DNA from: Nocardia camponoti
Lineage (GTDB): Bacteria > Actinomycetota > Actinomycetes > Mycobacteriales > Mycobacteriaceae
Length of the DNA: 64,000 bases
Direction: 5' to 3'
Assembly: GCF_014646135.1 (NCBI RefSeq)
Contig: NZ_BMMW01000001.1
Span: 761,570 to 825,569, forward strand
Shown: positions 33,978-44,071 of the stretch, piece by piece
Layout: each line of letters opens with the position of its first letter
Position numbering within the stretch: position 1 is the first letter of the stretch
The notes under the pieces: model-generated
Databases searched by the model: none
What the model saw: the letters and a program-made list of their open reading frames with translations, nothing else
What the model was told of the DNA's origin: nothing
Position numbers and translations under genes: made by a program

Positions 33978-34964
33978 ATGCAGGCAGTGGTGATTGATCA
34001 ATTTGGGGAGCCGGGCAAGGTGCTGCACGCCGCCACCGTGCCGACACCCGATCCCGGGGCCGGCGAGGTCCGCGTCGCGATGACGTACTCGCCCATTCAC
34101 AACCACGATTTGGCGATCGTTCGCGGCATCTACGGTTACCGTCCCCCGCTGCCCGCGATCCCCGGCACCGAGGCTGTCGGTGTCATCGAAGCGGTCGGCG
34201 AAGGCGTGAGTGGGCTTGAGCTCGGGACGCGCGTCGCCGTCGCGGGGGCGCGTTCCTCCTGGGCCGACTACTTCATCGCGCCTGCCGCTGGCGTAGTCCC
34301 GGTCCCGCAGGAAGTGCCCGACGAAACGGCGGCGCAGCTCTTCGCGATGCCACTCAGCGCACTGATTTTGCTCGATGACCTGCATGTTCTGCCCGGCCAA
34401 TGGGTCGCGATCAATGCCGCCAACGGTGCCGTCGGGCGCCTATTTAACCTCTTCGCCCAGCAACGCGGCGTGCGCGTGGTGAGTTTGGTGCGCGGCGCCG
34501 CGTCGGTCGCCGCACTCACCGAACAGGGCTACGGCCCGGTCATCGACACCACCATCGACGGCTGGGGCAACACCGTCGTCGAAGCCACCGCAGGCGAACC
34601 GATTGTGCGTGCCATCGACCAGGTGAGCGGTGTCGCCTCAACCGACCTGATGGCATTGCTCGCACCACGCGGTGAACTGATTTCCTTCGGTGCGCTTTCG
34701 GGCGAACCGATGATCATCCCATCGGGCCCGGTGATCTTCAAAGAGACTGTGGTGCGCGGATTTTGGGGCCAGCAACGCAACGCCGAACTCACCCCGCAAG
34801 ACCGTATTCGACTGATGTCGGAGCTGGTCGCTTTCGCGTCGTCGGGGGTGCTGCGCATGGATGCGCAAGCGATCTTCGACCTCGCGCAAGCAGCCGAGGC
34901 GGCCGTGCTCACCGAGACGCCAGGGCGTACCGGAAAGGTAATGCTTCGCGGCGGAGTGCACTGA
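33978..34964 (+). CDS. MDR family NADPH-dependent reductase, enoyl-ACP/CoA reductase-like
   Basis: The start is ATG 33978 behind CGGAGG, giving 328 residues. The GroES-like domain shows YSPIHNHDLAIVRGIYGYRP and IPGTEAVGVIEAVGEGVS; the Rossmann part has AANGAVGRLFNLFAQQRGVRVV. The IHNHD segment and NGAVGR motif recall mitochondrial-type 2-enoyl thioester reductases and related quinone reductases. No zinc ligands are present. It is followed by a hairpin and a P450 gene and could supply a partner step, but this is inference. Confidence 0.78.
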   Translation: MQAVVIDQFGEPGKVLHAATVPTPDPGAGEVRVAMTYSPIHNHDLAIVRGIYGYRPPLPAIPGTEAVGVIEAVGEGVSGLELGTRVAVAGARSSWADYFIAPAAGVVPVPQEVPDETAAQLFAMPLSALILLDDLHVLPGQWVAINAANGAVGRLFNLFAQQRGVRVVSLVRGAASVAALTEQGYGPVIDTTIDGWGNTVVEATAGEPIVRAIDQVSGVASTDLMALLAPRGELISFGALSGEPMIIPSGPVIFKETVVRGFWGQQRNAELTPQDRIRLMSELVAFASSGVLRMDAQAIFDLAQAAEAAVLTETPGRTGKVMLRGGVH

Positions 34965-34981
34965 ATTACCCACTCGCACAA

Positions 34982-35021
34982 CGCTGGTCGTCGATCAGGG
35001 CCGGTCGACCGACGACCAGCG
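34982..35021. terminator. Perfect 12-bp inverted repeat before the P450 gene
   Basis: CGCTGGTCGTCG (34982-34993) and CGACGACCAGCG (35010-35021) flank a 16-nt loop. It lies between the MDR stop codon and the P450 start at 35038, with no T run. It may be a terminator or an operator for the P450 gene. Confidence 0.5.
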
Positions 35022-35037
35022 CGGGTAGCGTCGAAAC

Positions 35038-36210
35038 ATGCTTGAGTCCATCGATAGCGACTTCTTCGCCGACCCCCACTCCTATTACCGCCGCTGGCGG
35101 GCCACCGGGGCAGGCGCGCATCCGGTGCGTTTCCCGGATGGAGTCGTGCGGTGGATCGTCACTGATTACGCCAATGGCCGTGCGACGCTCGCGAATCCCC
35201 TTCTGCGCAAATCATTTTCGGGTGCATTGGCCGTAATCAAAACCAAGCGTGACGAAACGGCGGCGTCCGACCCGCGCGCCGTCGCCCTGCTGAGCCACAT
35301 GCTCGCCACCGACCCACCCGAGCACACGCGCCTTCGCAAGCTCGTCACCAAGGCATTCACCACGCGCGCCGTCGCTGGCCTGCGCCCGCACATCGTCGAC
35401 ATCGCGACATCGCTGCTCGACGACATCGGCGACGCCGAACGAGTCGACCTCATCAAAGCTTTCGCCGAACCCCTGCCGATCACGGTGATCTGCGAACTAC
35501 TCGGAGTGCCGTTCGAAGACCGCGCGAAGTTCCAGGCGTGGACGTCGTCGATTCTCAGCGTGGTCGGTCGCGACGAGGATGCCCGCCGCACTTCCGTCCT
35601 CGAAATGGCCTTGTACTTACGGAACGACCTACTGTCGGAACTCACCCGTGTCACTGACGACGGCGATCGATTGTCCGAGCAAGAACTCGTCGCGATGGCG
35701 TTCCTACTGCTTGTCGCCGGGCATGAGACGACGGTGAACCTGATCGGCAACGGTGTCACCGCGCTGCTGCGCGCTCCCGGCCAGTGGGACGCGCTGCGCG
35801 CCGACCTCGACCGGGTGCCCGCCGCGGTGGAGTCGCTGCTGCGTTTCGACGGCCCGGTGAACCTGTCGACCATCCGCTACACCGAAGAGCCGGTGACCAT
35901 CGGCAACACCGAAATCCCCGCTGGCGAACTGGTTTTCGTCGCACTGCCGTCAGCGAACCACGACGACGCCCACTTCACCAACCCCGACGAACTCGACCTC
36001 GACGCGCCAACAACCGGCCATCTCGCCTTCGGCCACGGCATCCACTTCTGCGTTGGCGCACCGCTGGCTCGGCTCGAAGCGCAGATCGCGTTCACCGCGT
36101 TGCTTGAGCGGTACCCGAACCTGCGCATCGACCCAGACGCCGCCGAATTGTCTTATCAGCCAAGCACTTTGATTCGCGGCTTGACGTCGTTACCGGTGCT
36201 GTTGCGGTAG
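35038..36210 (+). CDS. Cytochrome P450 with altered ExxR motif
   Basis: A 390-residue soluble bacterial P450. The I-helix motif is AGHETT (227-232) and the haem loop is FGHGIHFCVGAPLAR, with the thiolate ligand Cys338. The K-helix reads AVESLLRFDGPV: relative to the usual EELLR, the Glu of ExxR is Ser266, with Arg269 kept and Glu265 one place early. Its class resembles CYP105/107 hydroxylases of secondary metabolites. No ferredoxin or reductase gene is adjacent. It abuts the convergent O-methyltransferase with no gap. Confidence 0.88.
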   Translation: MLESIDSDFFADPHSYYRRWRATGAGAHPVRFPDGVVRWIVTDYANGRATLANPLLRKSFSGALAVIKTKRDETAASDPRAVALLSHMLATDPPEHTRLRKLVTKAFTTRAVAGLRPHIVDIATSLLDDIGDAERVDLIKAFAEPLPITVICELLGVPFEDRAKFQAWTSSILSVVGRDEDARRTSVLEMALYLRNDLLSELTRVTDDGDRLSEQELVAMAFLLLVAGHETTVNLIGNGVTALLRAPGQWDALRADLDRVPAAVESLLRFDGPVNLSTIRYTEEPVTIGNTEIPAGELVFVALPSANHDDAHFTNPDELDLDAPTTGHLAFGHGIHFCVGAPLARLEAQIAFTALLERYPNLRIDPDAAELSYQPSTLIRGLTSLPVLLR

Positions 36211-36870
36211 TTAGACGACCACCGCGTAGGCGAAACCGTCCCAGCCTTTCGACCCGACGGTTTGGATCACCGTCGCATCCAAAGTTGGTTCGGCAGCGAG
36301 CAATTCGACAAGATCGCGCCCAGCTTGGGCGTTAGGGTCGGCCGACTGCTCGTCGGCGACCGCACCGCCGCGCACGACATTGTCGACGATGATCACCGAG
36401 CCCGGATGGGTGAGCCGCAACGCCCACTGCACGTAATTGGTGTTGTTGACCTTGTCGGCGTCAATGAAAACAAGGTCGAAGGGGTCGCCGAGGTCTTCGG
36501 CGACCTCCGGCAGGGTGTCGAGGGCGGCGCCAACCCGAATATCGACGCGGTCGCCAACACCAGCGCGATCGAGATTTTCGCGGGCGACGGCGGCGTGGCG
36601 CGGTTCGAACTCCAAGGTCACGACCGTGCCGCCGTCGCCAACCGCCCGCGCCAACCACTCGGTGCTGTACCCGCCGAGCGTGCCAATTTCGAGCACGCGA
36701 CGTGCACCAATGCTGCGCGCCAACAGGTTGAGCAACTTGCCCTGCGGCGGCGACACGTCGATCGGCGGCAATCCGGCTTCGGCATTGGCGACGAGCGCGG
36801 GCGCGGCGTCAGCGCCGATCAGGCTGTCGACGAGGTAGCGGTCAACGTCAGCGGCGGTGGGAGTAGTCAT
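36211..36870 (-). CDS. O-methyltransferase (CCoAOMT-like family)
   Basis: A 219-residue SAM enzyme of methyltransferase family 3. Signatures are the N-terminal PPQGKLLNLLARSIGARRVLE, GTLGGYSTEWLARA as SAM motif I, DLVFIDADKVNNTNYVQWAL with the metal-binding Asp, and IIVDNVVRGG. Such enzymes methylate catechol-type hydroxyls with a divalent metal; the actinobacterial substrate is unknown. It is convergent with the P450 gene and 42 nt downstream of the aminotransferase on the same strand. Confidence 0.82.
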   Translation of the reverse strand: MTTPTAADVDRYLVDSLIGADAAPALVANAEAGLPPIDVSPPQGKLLNLLARSIGARRVLEIGTLGGYSTEWLARAVGDGGTVVTLEFEPRHAAVARENLDRAGVGDRVDIRVGAALDTLPEVAEDLGDPFDLVFIDADKVNNTNYVQWALRLTHPGSVIIVDNVVRGGAVADEQSADPNAQAGRDLVELLAAEPTLDATVIQTVGSKGWDGFAYAVVV

Positions 36871-36912
36871 GGGAGCAAGTCTGCCCGAACGACCAGTGAA
36901 TTTCGCGCGTGA

Positions 36913-38124
36913 TCACTGTCGGTAAGTCGCGAGGAAGCGACCAATCCGCTCGATGATCGCCTCCAGTTCATCGGCATGCGGCAAGGTGACGATGCGGAAG
37001 TGGTCGGGGCGCGGCCAGTTGAAGCCGGTGCCCTGCACGATGTGCATCTTCTCCTGCCGGAGCAAATCGAGGACGAACTTTTCATCGTCGTGAATCGGGT
37101 ACATGTCGAGGTCGATGCGCGGGAACGCGTACAGCGCGCCCTTCGGTTTCACGCAGGAAACGCCGGGAATCGCGTTGAGCGCTTCCCACGCACGGTCGCG
37201 TTGCTCGCGCAGTCGGCCGCCGGGCAGGGTGAGGTCGTAGATGCTCTGGTAGCCGCCGAGCGCGGCCTGAATGGCTTGCTGCGCAGGAACATTCGCGCAC
37301 AGCCGCAGCCCGGCCAACATGGTGAGACCTTCGAGATAGCTCGCGGCATGCTTCACCGGACCCGACACAACGAGCCAGCCCGAACGCAAACCGGACGCGC
37401 GATAGTTCTTCGACAGACCGGAGAAGGTCAGGCACAGCAGATCGGGAGCCAACGACGCGACGGCGGTGTGTTCAAGGTCGTCGTAGTAGATCTTGTCGTA
37501 AATCTCGTCGGCGAAAACAACGAGATTGTGCCTGCGGGCGATCTCGAGGATGTCGCGCAACACATCGGGCGGGTACACCGCGCCGGTGGGGTTGTTCGGG
37601 TTGATCAGCACGATCGCGCGGGTGCGGTCGGAGATTTTGGCGGTGATGTCGGCGAGGTCGGGGTACCAGTCGGCACCTTCGTCGCACACGTAGTGGACCG
37701 GTTTGCCGCCGTTGAGCGCGGTCGCGGCCGTCCACAGCGGGAAGTCGGGCGCGGGAACGAGCACTTCGTCGCCGTTTTCGAGCAGGGCGGTCATCGCCAT
37801 CATGATCAGCTCAGAGACCCCGTTGCCGAGGAAAACCTCTTCGACGGTCACGTCGTTCACGCCGAGCGTTTGGTAGTACTGCACCACCGCGCGCCGAGCG
37901 GGCAGCAGGCCCTTGGATGAGGTGTACCCCGTGGAGGTCGGGAGCGATCTGACCATGTCCTGCAACAACTCTGGCGGCGCTTCGAAGCCGAACGTCAGCG
38001 GATTGCCGGTGTTGAGTTTGACGATGTGATGCCCTTCGGCCTCCAGCCGCGCGGCTTCTTCAGCGACCGGTCCTCGGATCTCATACGACACACCTGACAG
38101 CTTGGACGACTGCTTGAACTGCAT
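36913..38124 (-). CDS. Pyridoxal-phosphate aminotransferase, AlaA/AspC-like
   Basis: A 403-residue class I aminotransferase. The start MQFKQSSKLSGVSYEIRGPV and overall sequence resemble the alanine-type aminotransferase AlaA and mycobacterial Rv0337c. The cofactor lysine is Lys239 in TFSGLSKNYRASG; NPNNPTGAVY binds the substrate carboxylate and ADEIYDKIYY holds the pyridine-stacking region. It transfers amino groups between alanine or glutamate and 2-oxo acids. It starts behind GGAGGGA and is divergent from an HxlR regulator across two operators. Confidence 0.87.
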   Translation of the reverse strand: MQFKQSSKLSGVSYEIRGPVAEEAARLEAEGHHIVKLNTGNPLTFGFEAPPELLQDMVRSLPTSTGYTSSKGLLPARRAVVQYYQTLGVNDVTVEEVFLGNGVSELIMMAMTALLENGDEVLVPAPDFPLWTAATALNGGKPVHYVCDEGADWYPDLADITAKISDRTRAIVLINPNNPTGAVYPPDVLRDILEIARRHNLVVFADEIYDKIYYDDLEHTAVASLAPDLLCLTFSGLSKNYRASGLRSGWLVVSGPVKHAASYLEGLTMLAGLRLCANVPAQQAIQAALGGYQSIYDLTLPGGRLREQRDRAWEALNAIPGVSCVKPKGALYAFPRIDLDMYPIHDDEKFVLDLLRQEKMHIVQGTGFNWPRPDHFRIVTLPHADELEAIIERIGRFLATYRQ

Positions 38125-38159
38125 GGTTATCCCTCCGAAGTCTCGTTGCCGACCACACT

Positions 38160-38196
38160 ACTTGGTTTTTCCAAGATCTCACTTGGTTTTTCCAAG
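38160..38196. promoter_or_regulatory. Tandem HxlR operators
   Basis: The 16-mer ACTTGGTTTTTCCAAG occurs twice, at 38160-38175 and 38181-38196. Each is a palindrome CTTGG-N5-CCAAG, and centres are 21 bp apart, two helical turns. The second copy overlaps a -35-like TTGGTT (38183-38188), which pairs with a -10 TAAGCT (38205-38210) exactly six bases before the hxlR GTG, suggesting a leaderless, autorepressed mRNA. Confidence 0.82.
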
Positions 38197-38216
38197 CATA
38201 GGGCTAAGCTGGGGTT

Positions 38217-38768
38217 GTGCCACGCCGAAGCTATGACCACTACTGCGGGGTCAGTCGCGCACTCGACCTCGTCGGGGACCGATGGACGCTGCTCGTTGTT
38301 CGCGAATTATGTGCTGGCCCACGGCGATACAGCGACCTGTTCGCCGACCTGCCTGGGATCAGCACCGACATGCTCGCCACTCGCCTCAAAGACCTTGAGC
38401 GCGAAGGGCTTATCGTGCACCACCGCAATGGGATGCGGTCGAGCTACGAGTTGACCGAAGACGGGCTGGGGTTGCGTCCGGTGCTTGACGCGCTTTCGGT
38501 GTGGGGCATGCCGCGCCTTGGTGAGCGCAACCCGACCGACGCGGTGCGGGCGCACTGGCTCGCACTCCCCCTCGGGCACGCGGTTGCCGAGGCGATTCCC
38601 GCCGGGACCGTCACCGTCCACATCGGCGAAACGGTATTGCATTACGTGATCAGCGCCGACGGCGTGACGCACCACGATGGGGCCGCCGCTTCGCCTGATC
38701 ACGAAGTGCGACTGGACCTGGCTGAGGCCACCGCGATCGCGACTGGCAGCAGTAGGTTGCAGATCTAA
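38217..38768 (+). CDS. HxlR-family winged-helix regulator
   Basis: A 183-residue protein. The HxlR domain (about 1-100) reads YCGVSRALDLVGDRWTLLVV, GPRRYSDLFADLPGISTDML and RLKDLEREGLIVHH. The C-terminal 80 residues resemble a small SCP2-like sterol/ligand-binding module seen in long HxlR proteins. The GTG start at 38217 appears leaderless. It is divergent from the aminotransferase, which it probably controls together with itself. Confidence 0.83.
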   Translation: MPRRSYDHYCGVSRALDLVGDRWTLLVVRELCAGPRRYSDLFADLPGISTDMLATRLKDLEREGLIVHHRNGMRSSYELTEDGLGLRPVLDALSVWGMPRLGERNPTDAVRAHWLALPLGHAVAEAIPAGTVTVHIGETVLHYVISADGVTHHDGAAASPDHEVRLDLAEATAIATGSSRLQI

Positions 38769-38775
38769 ACCCGTT

Positions 38776-38799
38776 GCCCGCCAACCGAAGTCGGCGGGC
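38776..38799. terminator. GC hairpin between hxlR and ureC
   Basis: GCCCGCC (38776-38782) pairs with GGCGGGC (38793-38799) with a 10-nt loop. It lies between convergent stop codons and probably terminates the ureABC transcript, so ureABC and ureFGD are separate transcripts here. Confidence 0.55.
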
Positions 38800-38807
38800 C
38801 ATCCGGC

Positions 38808-40528
<1,721 letters not shown>

Positions 40529-40529
<1 letters not shown>

Positions 40530-40852
40530 CAGTTCTCTTCCTGCGCGTCGAGACGGCCCGGAGGGGTGGTGCTAATGCCATACACTTCACGGCTGCCGCC
40601 GATCGGGACGAGCGAAACCTGTTGGGCGATACCAGGTTCGAAGCGCACGGCGGTGCCAGCGGGGATGTCGAGGCGCAGGCCGTGGGCGGCGGCGCGGTCG
40701 AAACTCAATGCCGCGTTGGCTTGCGGGAAGTGGACGTGGCTGCCCACCTGAACGGGCCGGTCGCCGGTGTTGACCACCTCAAGCGACGTGCGCGGGGCGC
40801 CGGGGTTTAGCTCGATTGTGCCCTCAGCGCACAGGTATTCACCAGGAATCAT
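40529..40852 (-). CDS. ureB: Urease beta subunit
   Basis: A 107-residue UreB opening [18 protein letters not shown], with [32 protein letters not shown] sequence (shown here only as the family block around residues 27-54) and GTAVRFEPG. It packs with UreA and UreC into the (abc)3 holoenzyme. It is 8 nt downstream of ureA and overlaps ureC by one base. Confidence 0.94.
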
Positions 40853-40860
40853 GGCTTGCC

Positions 40861-41163
40861 CTATCCGATGGGGTGGTGGACGGTGACGAGCTTGGTGCCG
40901 TCGGGGAAGGTGGCTTCGACCTGCACGTCGTGAATCATTTCCGGGATGCCGTCCATGACGTCGTCGCGGGTGAGGACCTCGCGCCCCGACGACATCAGCT
41001 CGGCAACCGTGCGCCCGTCACGCGCGCCTTCAAGCACATGGTCGGTGATGAGCGCGATGGCTTCGGGATGATTGAGCTTGAGCCCCCGCGCCTGCCTGCG
41101 GCGGGCCAGCTCGGCCGCGTAACTCAGCAGCAGCCGTTCTTGCTCGTGCGGGGACAGGCGCAT
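40861..41163 (-). CDS. ureA: Urease gamma subunit
   Basis: A 100-residue UreA with the standard segments [37 protein letters not shown] and [15 protein letters not shown]. It is the first gene of ureABC, starting behind CGAGGAGACC. There is no ureE in the window, as is usual in actinobacteria. A direct-repeat regulatory element lies about 100 bp upstream. Confidence 0.94.
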   Translation of the reverse strand: MRLSPHEQERLLLSYAAELARRRQARGLKLNHPEAIALITDHVLEGARDGRTVAELMSSGREVLTRDDVMDGIPEMIHDVQVEATFPDGTKLVTVHHPIG

Positions 41164-41261
41164 CAGGTCTCCTCGTTGGTCGGTAGTTGCGACATTCTGG
41201 CACGCGATACCGACAGGTGTGGTTCGTCATCGGTAGCTGACCTGGCCAGACGGGTGAGATG

Positions 41262-41278
41262 TTAACGAGACGGTAACG
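41262..41278. promoter_or_regulatory. 11-bp-period direct repeat upstream of ureA (MtrA-like box)
   Basis: TTAACG-AGACG-GTAACG is two hexamers with an 11-bp period, the layout bound by OmpR-family regulators. GTAACG-N5-GTAACG is how I remember the MtrA consensus. It sits 99 bp upstream of ureA and may mediate nitrogen or envelope control of urease. The same repeat occurs at 42906-42923. Confidence 0.4.
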
Positions 41279-41287
41279 CGGGCCGGG

Positions 41288-42808
41288 CTAACCGCAGACG
41301 ATGTCCGGTGGGGGCAGCACGAGATCAACAAGGTAACGCGTGACCGCGTAGTCGATGCAGACGTTGCCATCGAAGACGACCGTGTGCTGCCAGCCACTGA
41401 AAGTCAGCAGGCGCGCGTTCAGCTGCTTCGCGAGGGCGATGCCTTCGGCGTGCGGAGTTGCCGGGTCGCCGGTGGTGGAAACAACGACGGTGGGTGGGAG
41501 GTGCTTGATGTCGACCGGATGCGCTCGCAAAGTGGCTGGTACTGGCCAGAAGGCGCAGACGTCGCGTGGCGCTTGCCCGGTCGCTCTGCCGTCGTCGAGG
41601 AACGGAGCAGCGCGGCGGTAGGCGGCGTCGACGCGAGCTCGACTCGCCCGGTCGGCGGCGGCGCGGTTGTCGACACAGGAAATAGCCGAGCCCGCATCGC
41701 CGTGACCCGGGTAGGTGCCGTCGGGGCGGCGTTCCCACTGCCAGTCCGCCAGCTTGAGCAGGAGATCGCCTCGCCCGTCCCGGAGTTCGCGCAACGCGTC
41801 AGTGAGCAGTTCCCAGTTCGCATCGCGGTAAAGCGCGCCGATGATAGCCTGCTCGGCGTCGTAATAGCTCAGTCCGCGGTGGTCGAGCGTGGGTGCCGAC
41901 GCGGCGAGCAGCGGCGAAAGAAGGTGGCGCAGCACATCATTGGCTCGCGCCTCGTCGTCGCCAAGCGGACAGTCGACTGCCAGCCGCGTACACGCCACGG
42001 CGAAAGCGTCGAACGTGGACTGGAAACTGGCGATTTGCGCGACCATTCTTTCGTCGGCGGGCAGCGACGGGTCGACTGCCCCATCAAGCACAAGCGCGCG
42101 CACGCGGTCGGGGAAACGTTCGGCGTACATCGTCGCAGTGAAGGTGCCGTAGGAGTAGCCGACCGCCGTGAGCTTTTCTTCGTCGAGAACCGCGCGAACG
42201 ATGTCGAGATCCTGGACGCCCTCACGAGTACCGATGTGAGCCAACAGGTCTGGGGTGTTCTCGGCGAGACAGGCGTCGACGTAGTCGCGGGCGTCAGCCT
42301 CCGCATGGGCTATTCCCGTCGGGGTGTTGGGAATCGGTAATTCCGCGCGCATCTCGTCGATTTCCGCATGGCTCACGCAACGCACGGCGGGCCGGGACGC
42401 GCCGATGCCGCGAGGGTCGATGCCGATGCGGTCGAACCGCTGCGCGACCTCGGTGTCGCGCGCCTGATCGGCGAGCCACAAGCCTGAGTAGCCGGGGCCG
42501 CCCTGCAGGAAAACCAACGCGCCCTTGCGCTTCCCGCTCGCTGGGATGCGGGAGATCGCTATCTCGATCGTCTGCCCGCTAGGTCGCGCGTAGTCGAGTG
42601 GTACGCGCACCCACGCGCAGCGGGCGCGTTCATCAGCTAGTTCGACATAGGCCGCGCACGACTGCCACGTGAGTTGTTGGTGATAGAACCGCGCGAGCGC
42701 CGGATTCGGCGGGGTATGTCTCGCGGTGTGCGCGACGGACCCGACCGACGTCACCGCGAGAACAAGCCCGATCGCGACCACCACGCCCGCCCGCAACCCT
42801 CGCAACAC
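41288..42808 (-). CDS. Membrane-anchored or secreted alpha/beta hydrolase, Hip1/tripeptidyl aminopeptidase-like
   Basis: The start is taken as GTG 42808 behind GGGGGATTTGG, giving 506 residues; a longer frame would overlap the divergent lipoprotein gene. A hydrophobic signal/anchor (VVVAIGLVLAVTSVGSVA) opens it. Catalytic elements are the oxyanion segment FLQGGPGYSG, nucleophile Ser219 in AVGYSYGTF, Asp in TTGDPATPH and His in SGWQHTVV; the last two lie in a TAP-like C-terminal domain. The family includes mycobacterial Hip1 (Rv2224c) and Rv2672, cell-envelope serine proteases. The substrate here is unknown. Confidence 0.82.
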   Translation of the reverse strand: MLRGLRAGVVVAIGLVLAVTSVGSVAHTARHTPPNPALARFYHQQLTWQSCAAYVELADERARCAWVRVPLDYARPSGQTIEIAISRIPASGKRKGALVFLQGGPGYSGLWLADQARDTEVAQRFDRIGIDPRGIGASRPAVRCVSHAEIDEMRAELPIPNTPTGIAHAEADARDYVDACLAENTPDLLAHIGTREGVQDLDIVRAVLDEEKLTAVGYSYGTFTATMYAERFPDRVRALVLDGAVDPSLPADERMVAQIASFQSTFDAFAVACTRLAVDCPLGDDEARANDVLRHLLSPLLAASAPTLDHRGLSYYDAEQAIIGALYRDANWELLTDALRELRDGRGDLLLKLADWQWERRPDGTYPGHGDAGSAISCVDNRAAADRASRARVDAAYRRAAPFLDDGRATGQAPRDVCAFWPVPATLRAHPVDIKHLPPTVVVSTTGDPATPHAEGIALAKQLNARLLTFSGWQHTVVFDGNVCIDYAVTRYLVDLVLPPPDIVCG

Positions 42809-42905
42809 CCAAATCCCCCAAATCGCCTGAAACGCTTGGCGGGATCTTGCCAGAGGATTGCCGACGTTGCCGACTGAGGCGTTTCGAGGCTGCGCTGTCC
42901 GGGGG

Positions 42906-42923
42906 GTTAACGAGATGTTAACG
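42906..42923. promoter_or_regulatory. 11-bp-period direct repeat (MtrA-like box)
   Basis: GTTAACG-AGAT-GTTAACG has the two GTTAACG units 11 bp apart, between the divergent hydrolase and the lipoprotein gene (start 42993). It is the same element as at 41262, so one regulator may connect urease and these envelope genes. Confidence 0.42.
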
Positions 42924-42992
42924 AGACTTGGGGGGCGCAGAATGGGGGGCGCATTACGGCCGAGTTTGTCGACATCAACCAGGTGATGACGC

Positions 42993-43565
42993 ATGATCCG
43001 AAAGGTAATCAGAGACGTAGTTGTGGCCGCCGCGGCGGCGGTGCTCGTTGGTGGGGCGGTGGGGTGCTCGACATCAACGACCGATGACGATCCGGCGCCC
43101 ACGTCGAGCACTTCGCGGACTACCAGTGCGGTGACGACCGTGCCCGATCAGGGCGGGGATGTGAAACAACAGGTGCCCGCCCCGACGGTTCCGCCGGTCC
43201 GACCGCCGTCGACGGTCCTCTCCGAACCGGCCGTGCCGTCGGTTCCGCCCGTGCTGCCACCGCCCTCGTCGGAGCCGCCGCTGCCACCGCCGCCCCTGCG
43301 GACGACCGCAGCGAGGCCAGCGCCCGAATTAGCGCCGGACTCGTTGCCCGAGTCGGAGCCCGAGGCCCCGCCCAGCGCAGGCGATCCGTTCGAGTGCGGC
43401 GAGGACAGCTACCGCAATAGCGACGGCGTGTGCGTGACCCGGCCGCAGTCGCAACCCGCGCCCGAGCCGGGCGACACCTTCGAATGCAATGACGGCACCT
43501 ACTCCGAGAGCAAGCACGAAAGTGGTGCCTGCTCAAGCCACGGTGGGGTCAAGCGGCCGGTTTAA
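42993..43565 (+). CDS. Proline-rich lipoprotein with C-terminal DUF3761
   Basis: A 190-residue protein. The signal ends in the lipobox VGGAVGC, so Cys25 should be lipidated. Residues 30-135 are a Pro/Ser/Thr-rich spacer that could cross the cell wall. Two Cys pairs follow, and the C-terminus FECNDGTYSESKHESGACS with HGGVKRPV matches DUF3761, a short secreted domain of unknown function. Its stop is four bases from that of the convergent thioesterase. Confidence 0.78.
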   Translation: MIRKVIRDVVVAAAAAVLVGGAVGCSTSTTDDDPAPTSSTSRTTSAVTTVPDQGGDVKQQVPAPTVPPVRPPSTVLSEPAVPSVPPVLPPPSSEPPLPPPPLRTTAARPAPELAPDSLPESEPEAPPSAGDPFECGEDSYRNSDGVCVTRPQSQPAPEPGDTFECNDGTYSESKHESGACSSHGGVKRPV

Positions 43566-43569
43566 CGAA

Positions 43570-43998
43570 TCAGGCGGTCAGGTTCTGGAGACGAACCTGG
43601 CCGCGCGCGATCGTGCGACCTTCCGCGTCGGTGACAACGACGACCCACAGTTGCTGGCTGCGGCCACGGTGAATCGGGGTGGCCTCGGCGGTGAGGATGC
43701 CGTTGCTGACCGCGCGCAGGAAGTCGGTGTTGTTGTTGACGCCAACGACCTGACCACGGTCGCCGAACCACACGCCACCGCCAACGCTGGCGAGGGTTTC
43801 GATGACGGTGCAGTACACGCCGCCGTTTTGGATGCCAGCGGGCTGGTAGAGCTTGGGCGTGACCTCCCATTCGGCGCGCACGAGGTCGGGGCCGACCTCG
43901 GTGAAACGCAAACCGATGAGGTCGGTGAAGGTGCCTTCGGCCGCCTTGTTCATGAACTCGGCGTCGACGTTGGCCAGAGACAGTGGCTTTTCGCTCAT
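43570..43998 (-). CDS. PaaI-family hotdog thioesterase
   Basis: A 142-residue hotdog-fold protein with the segments AEWEVTPKLYQPAGIQNGGV and CTVIETLASVGG, which hold the catalytic and CoA-binding positions, and NNNTDFLRAVSNGILTAEA. It probably hydrolyses an acyl- or aryl-CoA. Upstream on its own strand lie a hairpin (44040-44071) and an iron-box promoter (44134-44163), so any transcript from that promoter would have to read through the hairpin. Confidence 0.83.
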   Translation of the reverse strand: MSEKPLSLANVDAEFMNKAAEGTFTDLIGLRFTEVGPDLVRAEWEVTPKLYQPAGIQNGGVYCTVIETLASVGGGVWFGDRGQVVGVNNNTDFLRAVSNGILTAEATPIHRGRSQQLWVVVVTDAEGRTIARGQVRLQNLTA

Positions 43999-44039
43999 GG
44001 TGTCTGTTCTACACCGCCACCGAACGGGACTGGACTAGA

Positions 44040-44071
44040 GCGGCGGGCTCGCTGATGAGCGAACCCGCCGC
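44040..44071 (-). terminator. Strong hairpin upstream of the thioesterase gene
   Basis: GCGGCGGGCTCGCT (44040-44053) and AGCGAACCCGCCGC (44058-44071) form a 14-bp stem with one mismatch and a 4-nt loop. It lies downstream of tetR (44195) and of the iron-box promoter on the minus strand. The T run after it is short. Confidence 0.65.

Noticed and set aside
42809..43111. N-terminal extension of the Hip1-like hydrolase
   Set aside because: It would overlap the divergent lipoprotein gene and its regulatory repeat; a signal/anchor sequence begins at GTG 42808.
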